Origin: an uncultured Cellvibrio sp.
GTDB lineage: Bacteria; Pseudomonadota; Gammaproteobacteria; Pseudomonadales; Cellvibrionaceae
Length of the DNA: 17,650 nucleotides
Reading direction: 5' to 3'
Assembly (NCBI GenBank): GCA_946481735.1
Contig: CAMLOU010000091.1
Location: 1-17,650 of the forward strand
The position numbers and the translations under genes were made by a program. Every line of letters starts with the position of its first letter. Position 1 is the stretch's first letter. Below are positions 1 through 8,216 of this stretch, in pieces. Under the pieces are notes generated by a model. It did not search any database and was not told the origin of the DNA. It saw nothing but the letters and a program-made list of their open reading frames with translations.

Positions 1-556
<556 letters not shown>

Positions 557-607
557 TCACTTGATCAATCGTGGTGCTTACAAAAATGGTCGCAGGTGCT
601 GACAACA

Positions 608-1177
608 CTAGCCGGGGCGGCGGATCTCACCGGTTAACAGATCGCGAATCTCCGAGGGGTTGGCTCGGCGGCCGACTTTTCCCTGGGTAATGGCATCCAG
701 TTGATCTCCAAAGTAACGCCGCAAGGTCAAGGCATCGCGGGCCGGTTCACGCCCCTGGGGATTAGCGGAGGTAGAGACTATCGGCGCACCAAAAGCCCGG
801 CACAAACCCGCCGCCACGGGATGGTCCGTTACCCGGATCGCAAGGGATGGAGAATTTCCGGTTACCCAAAACGGCGCCAGCTTATTCCTGGGTACGAGCC
901 AGGTAACGGGACCCGGCCAGGAGTTTTTCAGTTTCTGGCGCTGCAGGTCGTCCAGGTGGTCGATAAACGGCTCCACCTGGCGAATATCTGCCGCAATCAG
1001 GATCAACCCCTTGTGCATGGGCCGCTGCTTGAGGGATAGCAGATATTCCACCGCCCGCCGATCAAAGGGATTACAACCCAGCCCCCACACGGCTTCAGTG
1101 GGGTAAGCAATAACACCGCCCCGTCGCATCACCTCGGCGGCGTGGCGAATACGGGGATTGAGTGACCAGTTGGTCAT
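608..1177 (-). CDS. tsaC: Threonylcarbamoyl-AMP synthase (YrdC/Sua5 family)
   Basis: Makes L-threonylcarbamoyl-AMP from threonine, bicarbonate and ATP, the first step of the t6A37 modification of ANN-decoding tRNAs. The 189-residue product matches E. coli TsaC in length (190 residues). Visible family features are VIAYPTEAVWGLGC near the N-terminus, LKQRPMHKGLILIAA, WPGPVTWLVP, the SLAIRVTDHP segment, IVSTSANPQG, and the closing NPSEIRDLLTGEIRR. The frame stays open to an ATG at 1207, but I chose the ATG at 1177. It gives the family N-terminus (MTNWSLNPRIRHAAEV) and has AGGA eight bases upstream, whereas the 1207 start has no Shine-Dalgarno. It lies 86 nt downstream of dprA on the same strand, an arrangement also found in Pseudomonas. 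It is the short single-domain YrdC form, without the extra C-terminal Sua5 domain. Confidence 0.95.
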   Translation of the reverse strand: MTNWSLNPRIRHAAEVMRRGGVIAYPTEAVWGLGCNPFDRRAVEYLLSLKQRPMHKGLILIAADIRQVEPFIDHLDDLQRQKLKNSWPGPVTWLVPRNKLAPFWVTGNSPSLAIRVTDHPVAAGLCRAFGAPIVSTSANPQGREPARDALTLRRYFGDQLDAITQGKVGRRANPSEIRDLLTGEIRRPG

Positions 1178-1263
1178 GGCACAGATCCTGTAGCAGATGG
1201 GCATCATTGGCCCGTTAAACGAGTCCGCACTCTAATGCACCGGGCCGGTCGGCTCAACAGGTC

Positions 1264-2391
1264 CTAAGCAATCGCCCGCACATAACCTGCGGGCGTGCTG
1301 CTGACCACGCCTTTGAGTTCCAGCCCGATCAGCTGCGCCGCGATAAGACCAACATCCAGGGCGGTGCGCTGTGCCAGGGTATCAACATCCACCGGATCAT
1401 AACCCATGGCTTGCAGCAGATGCGTCTCATCCGGGTCCAGCGGTACCTTGGGGCTGTCATTGCGTCCGTAGTCCAGTTCCGCCTGCTGAAAGCCTAGTAA
1501 CGCACCCAATTCCTCCACGATATCCTGGCCGGTTTCCACCAGCTTGGCGCCATCGCGAATCAGCTTATGACAACCTCGCGCCAGCGGATTATGGATCGAG
1601 CCGGGAATAGCGAAGACTTCGCGATTTTGCTCCAGTGCCAGCCGGGCCGTAATCAGCGATCCACTCTGCACCGCCGCTTCCACCACCAGGGTGCCACAAC
1701 TCAAGCCACTGATGATGCGGTTGCGTTGTGGGAAATTGCTGGCGTTGGAACGGGTGTCGAGCGGGAATTCGGAAACCAGTGCACCGCCCCCCGCGATGAT
1801 GTCCTGGGCCAGTTGCCGGTGCCGCGCCGGGTAGATTCGGTCAATACCCGTACCCAACACCGCAATCGTCCTGCCGTTAGCCGCCAGCGCGCCGCGATGT
1901 GCCGCACCGTCAACCCCCAGCGCAAGCCCGCTGGTCACCACAAAACCGGCACCGGCCAGGAAGCGGGCAAATTGGTGGGCGTTGTCGCTGCCGCCGGGTG
2001 TGGGACTGCGACTGCCCACAATCGCCACCTGCGGCATGCTTAAGCATGCGGGATCACCCAGAACAAACAACAAGGGTGGCGGCCGGCGGATTTCGCGTAA
2101 CAAAGCGGGATAATCAGGATGCTCAAGGCTGAGGAGCGTCACCTGGGGATGTTGATTGAGCCAATCCAGATCACGCGCCAGGCACCGGCCCACGTGGCTG
2201 TCGTGGGGCTGCCGTTGATATTCGCGCAGCGCCTCGACCGCTGCCGGTTTTAAAACAGCCTGCAGCTGGTCGGGAGATTGCTTCAGCGCCGTGGCGGGAT
2301 CACCAAAGGCATCGATCAGTCGCCAATAGGTGGCGGGACCAAAATCGGGTAAACGCTGGAGGATAAGATTGGCTTGAAGGGAGTCTTGCAT
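1264..2391 (-). CDS. dprA: DNA processing protein DprA/Smf
   Basis: Binds incoming single-stranded DNA during natural transformation and loads RecA; it is also widespread in species not known to be competent. The 375-residue form has a helical N-terminal region with a helix-hairpin-helix-like GPATYWRLIDAFG (18-30) and the Rossmann-type DprA core from about residue 95 to 298. Core landmarks are VAIVGSRSPTPGG at 122-134, TSGLALGVDGAAHRGAL at 153-169, VSEFPLDT at 206-213, NFPQRNRIISGLS at 219-231 and GSLITARLALEQNREVFAIPG at 244-264. A DprA-type winged-helix tail spans about 318-375. The frame also has an ATG at 2397. I prefer the ATG at 2391 because AAGG lies six bases upstream of it and is jammed against the other. 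A strong terminator of the preceding LysM gene ends only 20 nt before this start, so expression needs read-through or an internal promoter. Confidence 0.96.
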   Translation of the reverse strand: MQDSLQANLILQRLPDFGPATYWRLIDAFGDPATALKQSPDQLQAVLKPAAVEALREYQRQPHDSHVGRCLARDLDWLNQHPQVTLLSLEHPDYPALLREIRRPPPLLFVLGDPACLSMPQVAIVGSRSPTPGGSDNAHQFARFLAGAGFVVTSGLALGVDGAAHRGALAANGRTIAVLGTGIDRIYPARHRQLAQDIIAGGGALVSEFPLDTRSNASNFPQRNRIISGLSCGTLVVEAAVQSGSLITARLALEQNREVFAIPGSIHNPLARGCHKLIRDGAKLVETGQDIVEELGALLGFQQAELDYGRNDSPKVPLDPDETHLLQAMGYDPVDVDTLAQRTALDVGLIAAQLIGLELKGVVSSTPAGYVRAIA

Positions 2392-2410
2392 ACACATCCT
2401 TGCTGAACGT

Positions 2411-2438
2411 AAAAAGCCGCTTCGTCAATGAAGCGGCT
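2411..2438 (-). terminator. Intrinsic terminator after the LysM gene, just upstream of dprA
   Basis: Perfect 9-bp inverted repeat (2415-2423 AGCCGCTTC against 2430-2438 GAAGCGGCT) with a 6-nt loop. Read leftward it is followed at once by five T residues (2415-2411, one shared with the stem base). It lies 21 nt after the LysM stop codon and about 13 nt before the dprA ribosome binding site. It is a textbook rho-independent terminator on the minus strand. On the plus strand no T-run follows the stem. Confidence 0.85.
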
Positions 2439-2459
2439 GTGTTAACGGGGAAACATGAA

Positions 2460-3494
2460 TCAGGGGTTACGCACTTTGTCGTTCACCGACAGGGGGCGCT
2501 CGGCTTCCAGTACCAAGCCGAAGCTCATCTTCTCAAAGGTACGGAACACCATCAGCAGACCAGCGCGCTCGTCAGGCAATTGCACACGCTCATTGGTGAC
2601 CCGGTCGCGCACCAGCTCACCGGTTTTATAGATGGCCAGGACATTGCCGACCTGGAGGCCTTCGCGATCACCGCGATTAAGGATCACCACGTTCATCTTG
2701 CCCACCTGGCTGACGCCACCTTCAACACCGAGGATCACCCCTTCGATCTCGGTATCCGGCGCGCTGGGGTAAAAGATGGAATCCACTGAACGCTCTTCGT
2801 TGGGCAACAGGCGGTCGCCCATACGGATTTCTTCGGTGCTGCGCGTTGCGGTAACGGTGGCGATGTCATCTTTAACCGACTGGACGCTGACCGTGCCGAT
2901 GCTCTGGGCGTGGATACCGAGGAATTCCTTGGTCTCCGGGTCGACATATTTGTCGCCTTTACGGAAGACACCATAGTTCTTAATATCGCCGCTGAAGTCG
3001 CCACGCGCATATGCCGTGTCACCGGCACCCACGACGATACGCTTCTCCGGTCCGGCGAGCATGTAAGGTGCACCTTCCAAATCATCTAAATCCAGAATCC
3101 GGCTGCGCGACAGGAAGCTGTCAATGCGGTCCAGCGGAATCGCGGGAATGGCATCTTCGCTCGGCAGGACGCGGACGCTCGGGCCCAGTTTGGTATCGCC
3201 GGGCGCAAGGCGCACGGTGCGATCCAGCGTCAGACGCGGTTGGCCGTCGAGGTAGATCAGACGGATGACGTCGCCGGGGTAGATTAAATGGGGGTTTTCA
3301 ATTTGTGGATTAACATGCCAGATTTCCGGCCACATCCAGGGGGTGTTTAAAAAAGTATTGGAGATATCCCACAGGGTATCGCCTTTTCTGACGGTGTATT
3401 CATCGGGATGGTTGTCACGCAAGATCCCATCCTGTGCCCAAGTCAACACACTCAGCAGTGACACTGCGAGTACCGCAATTATCATTTTTTTCAT
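2460..3494 (-). CDS. Secreted LysM-domain protein
   Basis: Predicted exported protein of 344 residues with a peptidoglycan-binding LysM domain. Residues 1-20 form a signal peptide: KK at the start, a hydrophobic stretch IIAVLAVSLLSVL, and a likely cut after TWA before QDG. There is no lipobox cysteine. The LysM domain spans about 31-80, with YTVRKGDTLWDISNTF and HLIYPGDVIRL as its two ends. The remaining 260 residues have no enzyme motif I recognise and look beta-rich, with several Val/Gly-containing segments, for example ILGVEGGVSQVGKMNVVILN. The start has AGGA nine bases upstream. The same kind of gene sits between def and dprA in Pseudomonas. Its role is unknown; cell-wall association is inferred only from LysM. 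It is the first gene of the leftward block and is followed by its own terminator, so much of its transcript is probably monocistronic. Confidence 0.9.
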   Translation of the reverse strand: MKKMIIAVLAVSLLSVLTWAQDGILRDNHPDEYTVRKGDTLWDISNTFLNTPWMWPEIWHVNPQIENPHLIYPGDVIRLIYLDGQPRLTLDRTVRLAPGDTKLGPSVRVLPSEDAIPAIPLDRIDSFLSRSRILDLDDLEGAPYMLAGPEKRIVVGAGDTAYARGDFSGDIKNYGVFRKGDKYVDPETKEFLGIHAQSIGTVSVQSVKDDIATVTATRSTEEIRMGDRLLPNEERSVDSIFYPSAPDTEIEGVILGVEGGVSQVGKMNVVILNRGDREGLQVGNVLAIYKTGELVRDRVTNERVQLPDERAGLLMVFRTFEKMSFGLVLEAERPLSVNDKVRNP

Positions 3495-3806
3495 AGAAAC
3501 CGATCCTGTTTTTTTCGGTCCTGGAAGTTAGCAGCGCCCCAAATGCACAGCGGTGCCGCCGAAAGAAGGCTAGCACACATTCAAACCGTTCAATGCGTCA
3601 TCCTTCGTTGCGTTACCCTTGAAGCCGGGAACTTTGCCGCCATTTTTAACGTTGCGCCAGCAAGTAAAGCAGGATTTCACCCTGCTGTTGACGTTATAAT
3701 AGCCCAATCTTCCGCCTGCTGGTGGCGCATTCTCGCGGCGTAAATGCTGTGCGATCATCATGTTAGCAGCGGTTATTGTCTTTTTACTAGAAGTTTGTCA
3801 CAAGCT
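3495..3806. other. Divergent intergenic region between the LysM gene and def
   Basis: 312 nt without a convincing gene; short ORFs read through it but have no family match or good start. It must hold promoters for both directions. Rightward, a perfect TATAAT at 3695-3700 is listed separately. Leftward, the best candidate is TTGAAC (3593-3588) and TAGCCT (3572-3567) with a 15-nt gap and a TG one base before the -10; this is weak. A 6-bp inverted repeat, AGCAGG/CCTGCT (3668-3673 and 3681-3686), lies just upstream of the def -10. In the LysM leader, ACCGA/TCGGT (3499-3503 and 3515-3519) could place the ribosome binding site in a small loop. Confidence 0.6.
3695..3700 (+). promoter_or_regulatory. 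Candidate -10 box for def
   Basis: Exact TATAAT about 107 nt upstream of the def ATG. The region 17 nt upstream (near 3672-3677, GGATTT) is a poor -35. A TTGACG at 3688-3693 is only one base away from it and cannot be its -35. The leader would be about 100 nt. This is a consensus match only, with no other support. Confidence 0.45.
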
Positions 3807-4313
3807 ATGGCGATATTAGAAATACTCGAATTTCCCGATCCGCGTCTGCGCACTGTCGCAAAACCTGTCGCCGTGGTCGACGACCGCATCCGGCAGCTGG
3901 TCGATAACATGTTTGAAACCATGTACGACGCACCGGGCATTGGTCTGGCGGCCTCGCAAGTCAATGTGCACGAGCGGGTGATCGTGATCGATATCAGCGA
4001 AGATAAATCCCAGCCCATGGTTTTTATTAACCCTGAAATCACCGTGCTGGATGAAGAATTGCAGGAATACGACGAAGGCTGCCTGTCGATTCCCGGTTTC
4101 TACGAAACCGTTGTGCGTCCAGGCCATGTCCGGGTCAATGCCCTGGACCGCGATGGCAAGCCGTTCACCATCGAACCGAACGGCTTACTGGCGGTCTGCA
4201 TCCAGCATGAGATCGATCACCTTAACGGTAAACTTTTTGTCGATTACGTGTCGCCCATCAAGCGTTCGCGTATTCGCAAGAAACTCGAAAAGAAACATCG
4301 CGCCCAAGCCTGA
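3807..4313 (+). CDS. def: Peptide deformylase
   Basis: Removes the formyl group from the N-terminal methionine of nascent proteins, as a metalloenzyme near the ribosome exit tunnel. The 168-residue product equals E. coli Def in length. All three motifs are intact: GIGLAASQ at 44-51 (motif I), EGCLSIP at 90-96 with metal ligand Cys92, and QHEIDHLNG at 133-141 with ligands His134 and His138 and catalytic Glu135. The frame is open from 3744, but the ATG at 3807 gives the family N-terminus ([15 protein letters not shown]). The extra 21 residues upstream do not resemble the family. The Shine-Dalgarno is weak. A terminator overlaps the stop codon, and fmt starts 51 nt later. Def and Fmt act at opposite ends of the formyl-methionine cycle, and their pairing is conserved across bacteria. 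Confidence 0.98.
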   Translation: MAILEILEFPDPRLRTVAKPVAVVDDRIRQLVDNMFETMYDAPGIGLAASQVNVHERVIVIDISEDKSQPMVFINPEITVLDEELQEYDEGCLSIPGFYETVVRPGHVRVNALDRDGKPFTIEPNGLLAVCIQHEIDHLNGKLFVDYVSPIKRSRIRKKLEKKHRAQA

Positions 4314-4338
4314 TCTAACCCATCAGGCTTTCTTTTTT
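4306..4338 (+). terminator. Intrinsic terminator between def and fmt
   Basis: Perfect 9-bp inverted repeat AAGCCTGAT (4306-4314) and ATCAGGCTT (4322-4330) with a 7-nt loop, followed by TCTTTTTT (4331-4338). The upstream arm overlaps the last codons and stop of def. The fmt start is only 26 nt after the T-tract, so fmt transcription from the def promoter must read through it. Confidence 0.85.
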
Positions 4339-4364
4339 ACGACGCCCGAACAGTCAGGTCTTCC

Positions 4365-5348
4365 ATGCCATCATCGTCTCGCCCCGCCGCTGAGGGTCTG
4401 CGCATTGTCTTCGCCGGTACCCCGGATTTTGCCGCGCACCATCTGCAAACCCTGCTGGACAGCCGTCACCAGGTGATCGCTGTGTATTCCCAGCCGGACC
4501 GTCCGGCGGGGCGCGGCAAGAAACTTACCGCCAGCCCGGTGAAGGCGCTGGCACTCACGCATAACATTCCGGTTCATCAACCGCTGTCCCTTAAAGAGGT
4601 TGCCGCCCAGCAGGAGCTGGCCGCGCTCCAGGCCGATATCATGGTCGTCGTCGCTTACGGACTGCTGCTGCCCAAGGCGGTGCTGGATACGCCGCGCCTG
4701 GGTTGCATCAATGTACACGCCTCGATTCTGCCACGCTGGCGGGGCGCGGCCCCGATTCAACGCGCACTGGAGGCCGGTGACACCATCACCGGGGTCACCA
4801 TCATGCAGATGGATGTCGGGCTGGACACAGGTGACATGCTGGTGAAGGCCGAGTGCGCCATCCTGCCGGACGATACCGGCGGCAGCCTGCATGATAAATT
4901 GCTGACCATCGGTGCGCCGGCTCTCCTGGAAGCGCTCGACCAATTGCAACATGGCATCGCCAAGCCGGAATCACAGGATGACCGCCACAGCTGCTACGCA
5001 CCGAAATTGCACAAAGACGAAGCCCTGCTCGATTGGCGGCAACCGGCGCCTGTACTGGAGCGCAAGGTGCGCGCCTTTAATCCCTTTCCCGTGGCCTTTA
5101 CCCAAAAAGCCGGCAGCGAAGACCGCATTCGTATCTGGTCAAGCCGGGTCGTACCGAACAATATGGATAAGGCACCCGGCACCGTGATGGAAGTGAGTAG
5201 CACTGGCATTCGTGTGAGTTGTGGCCAGGACAGTTTGCTGCTTGAGCAAGTCCAGTTGCCGGGTAAAAAGCCCATGGGTGTCGATGAACTGCTGCGCGGA
5301 CACCCGCATTTATTCAGCCTGGGTGATCCACTGGAGTTACCCGCCTGA
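4365..5348 (+). CDS. fmt: Methionyl-tRNA formyltransferase
   Basis: Transfers a formyl group from 10-formyl-tetrahydrofolate to Met-tRNA(fMet) for translation initiation. The product is 327 residues, with about 7 more at the N-terminus than E. coli Fmt. The catalytic formyltransferase domain (about 12-212) has the AGTPDFA start, [12 protein letters not shown] (43-54, the tRNA-contacting loop), [20 protein letters not shown] near 113-132 and [13 protein letters not shown] at 147-159. The catalytic triad Asn116, His118 and Asp154 is present. The C-terminal tRNA-binding domain follows ([15 protein letters not shown] onwards). The ATG has AGG eight bases upstream, and no better internal start exists. 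Its stop overlaps the rsmB start by one base (TGATG), so the two are probably translationally coupled. It lies directly after the def terminator. Confidence 0.98.
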   Translation: MPSSSRPAAEGLRIVFAGTPDFAAHHLQTLLDSRHQVIAVYSQPDRPAGRGKKLTASPVKALALTHNIPVHQPLSLKEVAAQQELAALQADIMVVVAYGLLLPKAVLDTPRLGCINVHASILPRWRGAAPIQRALEAGDTITGVTIMQMDVGLDTGDMLVKAECAILPDDTGGSLHDKLLTIGAPALLEALDQLQHGIAKPESQDDRHSCYAPKLHKDEALLDWRQPAPVLERKVRAFNPFPVAFTQKAGSEDRIRIWSSRVVPNNMDKAPGTVMEVSSTGIRVSCGQDSLLLEQVQLPGKKPMGVDELLRGHPHLFSLGDPLELPA

Positions 5349-6649
5349 TGGCTCTGACCGCCCGCACCGCCGCCGCCCAGGTCATCGGCCAGATCCTGCG
5401 CCAACAGGGCTCGTTGTCGAGCCTGTTACCGGCGATCCAGGCCAAAGTCCTGGAAACAGAGCGAGCATTTCTGCAAGAGCTGTGCTTCGGTACGCTGCGC
5501 TGGCAACCGCAGTTGGACGCCTACTTGCAACGTCTGCTCGACAAGCCCCTGCGCGCCAAGGACAGCGATATCCAGGCGCTGCTGCTGTTGGGCCTTTACC
5601 AGCTCAATCACCTGCGCGTACCCGATCACGCCGCCATCAGCGAGACAGTAGAAGCGGCACGCCCGCTGAAAAAGCCCTGGGCCACCAAACTGATCAACGG
5701 CGTGTTGCGCCGCTTTCAGCGTGAACACGAAGAACTGGATCGCCAGTTACAGGATGACCCGGTATTCATCAACAACCATCCCGCCTGGCTGTTCAATGCC
5801 CTCAAGCGAGCCTGGCCGGACCAGATTGATCAAATCATCGCGGCGAATAACGCCCACCCACCATTTACCCTGCGCCTCAATACCCGGCAGGAAAGTAGGG
5901 ACAGCTATCTAACCCGTTTGGCTGACACCGCTATTGCTGCGCAACCCACTCCGTTTAGTCCGGTGGGATTTACCCTGGAGACCGCCTGCGATCCCCGGCA
6001 GTTACCACTGTTTGATGCGGGCATGATCAGCGTACAGGACGAAGCCGCACAATTAAGTGCCGGCCTACTGCAACTTGAACCCGGTCAGCGGGTGCTGGAT
6101 GCCTGCTGTGCGCCCGGCGGCAAAACCGGGCATATATTAGAAAGCACGGACAATCTGCAGGTCGTGGCACTGGACAGCGACGAGCGTCGCCTGGGACGGG
6201 TGCGGGAAAACCTCGCGCGCCTGAAGGTGAGCGCGCAGATCCTGTGCGGCGACGCCAGCCAGCCAGGTGACTGGTGGGATGGTCAGTTATTTGACCGCAT
6301 CCTGCTCGACGCCCCCTGCTCCGCCACCGGCATTATCCGCCGTCACCCGGATATCAAAGTCCTGCGCAGCGCCGCCGACATCACCAAGCTGGCTCAGCTG
6401 CAGGGCACATTGCTCGATAACCTCTGGCCACTGCTTAAACCCGGCGGCATCTTGCTGTACGCCACCTGCTCGATCATGCCCGCCGAAAATACCCAGGTGG
6501 TCGAAGCCTTCCTGATGCGACAACCCGACGCCGTGTGTGACCTGCTCGACGAGCCTTGGGGAATAGCGCAGCCCTGCGGTCGGCAGCTGTTGCCGGGCAC
6601 AGGAGGTCACGACGGGTTTTACTATGCGCGGTTATGTAAGCCGGTTTGA
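5348..6649 (+). CDS. rsmB: 16S rRNA (cytosine-967-C5)-methyltransferase RsmB (Sun/Fmu)
   Basis: Methylates C967 of 16S rRNA using S-adenosylmethionine. The product is 433 residues; E. coli RsmB is 429 as I recall. An N-terminal NusB-like RNA-binding helical domain covers about 1-135 (RAFLQELCFGTLRWQPQLD, LLLGLYQLNHLRVPDHAAI). The Rossmann methyltransferase domain follows: SAM-binding DACCAPGGKTG from 251, LLDAPCSATGIIRRHPD with Cys324 of motif IV, and LLYATCSIMPAEN with Cys374 of motif VI, the position of the nucleophile in E. coli RsmB (375). The start codon shares one base with the fmt stop. The following 145 nt lead to trkA. The fmt-rsmB-trkA order is also found in E. coli and Pseudomonas. 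Confidence 0.97.
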   Translation: MALTARTAAAQVIGQILRQQGSLSSLLPAIQAKVLETERAFLQELCFGTLRWQPQLDAYLQRLLDKPLRAKDSDIQALLLLGLYQLNHLRVPDHAAISETVEAARPLKKPWATKLINGVLRRFQREHEELDRQLQDDPVFINNHPAWLFNALKRAWPDQIDQIIAANNAHPPFTLRLNTRQESRDSYLTRLADTAIAAQPTPFSPVGFTLETACDPRQLPLFDAGMISVQDEAAQLSAGLLQLEPGQRVLDACCAPGGKTGHILESTDNLQVVALDSDERRLGRVRENLARLKVSAQILCGDASQPGDWWDGQLFDRILLDAPCSATGIIRRHPDIKVLRSAADITKLAQLQGTLLDNLWPLLKPGGILLYATCSIMPAENTQVVEAFLMRQPDAVCDLLDEPWGIAQPCGRQLLPGTGGHDGFYYARLCKPV

Positions 6650-6726
6650 TAAATCCAGCAAAATCATCGCTACACTGATTGCCATCAGCTTTTTATGGTG
6701 TCTTTACACCCAAACGCAGTAAAGTG

Positions 6727-6762
6727 GCAGCCGCTATGCGGTGGCCCCGGATGCGCGGCTGC
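6727..6762 (+). promoter_or_regulatory. Hairpin in the rsmB-trkA gap (trkA leader)
   Basis: Perfect 8-bp inverted repeat GCAGCCGC (6727-6734) and GCGGCTGC (6755-6762) with a 20-nt loop. It lies 32 nt upstream of the trkA start. No T-run follows, so it is not an ordinary terminator. It could be a leader structure or chance in GC-rich DNA. A smaller 5-bp hairpin (GGTGT/ACACC, 6697-6710) lies just before it. Confidence 0.35.
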
Positions 6763-6798
6763 GGATTTGAACCCCAGGTTAACGAAGAAGGCTTATGA
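6736..6798 (+). other. Possible 20-codon leader ORF overlapping the trkA start
   Basis: An ATG in the loop of the leader hairpin opens a 20-codon frame (beginning MRWPRMRGCGF). Its TGA overlaps the trkA ATG as ATGA (6795-6798). No good Shine-Dalgarno precedes it, and I know no family with this peptide. A 4-nt overlap is the usual form of translational coupling, which is the only reason to list it. Confidence 0.2.
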
Positions 6799-8183
6799 AG
6801 ATCATCATCCTTGGTGCGGGACAAGTGGGCGGCAGCCTTGCGGAGCATCTCGCCAGCGAAGCCAATGACATTACCGTGGTGGATACCGACGAGGGGCGCC
6901 TGCGCGACCTGCGCGACCGGCTTGATATTGGCGTAGTCACCGGCGAGGGTTCGCATCCGGATATCCTGATTCAAGCGGGGATCGAGGACGCGGATATGCT
7001 GATCGCCGTGACCAATAACGACGAGATCAATATGATCGCCTGCCGCGTCGCCGACAGCCTGTTCCGCACCCCCACCAAGATCGCGCGGGTACGTTCCACC
7101 GCCTATCTCACCCATCGCGCCCTGTTTGAAAGCGGCGCCATCCCAATTGATGTTTTGATCAGCCCCGAGCAGTTGGTGTCCGACTACATCTTCCGCCTTA
7201 TCGAAAACCCCGGCGCCTTGCAGGTGCTGGATTTTGCGGACGGCAAGGTCCAGTTGGTGGCTGTGCGCGCCTACCACGGCGGACCGCTGGTAGGTCAGGA
7301 GCTGAGCTACCTGCGCCAGCATATGCCCAATGTTGAAACCCGCGTAGCGGCTATTTATCGACGCAATCGCGCCATAATGCCCACCGGTTCGACGGTGATC
7401 GAAGCTGATGACGAGGTCTTTTTTATCGCCGCCAAGGCCGATATCCGCGCGGTGATGAGTGAGCTGCGCCGCCTCGAAGTCCCCTACAAGCGCCTGACCA
7501 TTGCTGGCGGCGGGAACATTGGTTATCGGCTGGCGAAAAAGCTGGAAGGCCGTTACAACGTGCGCGTGATCGAACACAATCGCAATCGCTGTGCGCGCCT
7601 CTCCGAGCAACTGGAGCGCGCCATCGTGTTACACGGCAGCGGCACCGATCAGGATCTGCTGCTGGAAGAGAATATTGAAGACACCGATGTATTCCTCGCG
7701 CTGACCAATGATGACGAAGCCAACATCATGTCGTCCATGCTCGCCAAGCGACTGGGCGCGCGCAAGGTGATGACGTTGATCAACAACCCGGCCTATGTGG
7801 ATCTGGTGCAGGGCGGCGACATCGATATTGCCATCTCGCCCCAGACCACCACTATCGGCAGTTTGCTGACCCACGTGCGGCGCGGTGATATGGTGAACGT
7901 TCACTCACTGCGCCGGGGCGCGGCGGAGGCGCTGGAGCTGATTGCCCACGGCGATGCCAAGTCATCCAAGGTGGTGGGCAAGGCGCTGGAAGATATCGAC
8001 TTGCCGGAAGGCGCCAATATCGGAGCCATCGTGCGCGACACGGCGGACGGCGAAAGCGAGGTTATCATCGCCCATGACGATGTGGTGGTGCAGTCGGGCG
8101 ACCACGTCATTGTGTTCCTGCTGGATAAAAAGCACACTCGCGACATCGAGAAGCTGTTCCAGGTCGGCTTCACCTTCTTTTGA
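6795..8183 (+). CDS. trkA: Trk potassium uptake system NAD-binding regulator TrkA
   Basis: Cytoplasmic peripheral subunit that binds nucleotides and gates the TrkH/TrkG K+ channel. The product is 462 residues, close to E. coli TrkA (458). It has the duplicated RCK architecture. The first RCK-N starts with [16 protein letters not shown] and VVDTDEGRL and is followed by a first RCK-C near 145-225. The second RCK-N starts at [15 protein letters not shown] near 237 with VIEHNRNR, and a final RCK-C closes the chain ([19 protein letters not shown] ... [10 protein letters not shown]). Both glycine-rich nucleotide loops are intact. The ATG has AAGAAGG three bases upstream. trkH begins 33 nt downstream on the same strand, so regulator and channel probably share a transcript. 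In E. coli and Pseudomonas trkA is not next to trkH, as I recall. Confidence 0.98.
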   Translation: MKIIILGAGQVGGSLAEHLASEANDITVVDTDEGRLRDLRDRLDIGVVTGEGSHPDILIQAGIEDADMLIAVTNNDEINMIACRVADSLFRTPTKIARVRSTAYLTHRALFESGAIPIDVLISPEQLVSDYIFRLIENPGALQVLDFADGKVQLVAVRAYHGGPLVGQELSYLRQHMPNVETRVAAIYRRNRAIMPTGSTVIEADDEVFFIAAKADIRAVMSELRRLEVPYKRLTIAGGGNIGYRLAKKLEGRYNVRVIEHNRNRCARLSEQLERAIVLHGSGTDQDLLLEENIEDTDVFLALTNDDEANIMSSMLAKRLGARKVMTLINNPAYVDLVQGGDIDIAISPQTTTIGSLLTHVRRGDMVNVHSLRRGAAEALELIAHGDAKSSKVVGKALEDIDLPEGANIGAIVRDTADGESEVIIAHDDVVVQSGDHVIVFLLDKKHTRDIEKLFQVGFTFF

Positions 8184-8216
8184 TGTTTAACGGCTCACTG
8201 ATGGATTACGTGTGAC

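Noticed and set aside
3688..3693. TTGACG as a -35 box for def
   Set aside because: It ends one base before the TATAAT at 3695, and no -10 lies about 17 nt downstream of it.
6755..6778. T-arm-like sequence (GGGGTTCAAATCC on the minus strand) suggesting a tRNA
   Set aside because: The T-stem has a mismatch, and no acceptor stem, anticodon arm or CCA end fits around it; chance resemblance.
6693..7610. Leftward frame of 305 codons across the start of trkA
   Set aside because: It is antisense to trkA, which has intact family motifs and a good ribosome binding site. The leftward frame matches no family I know.
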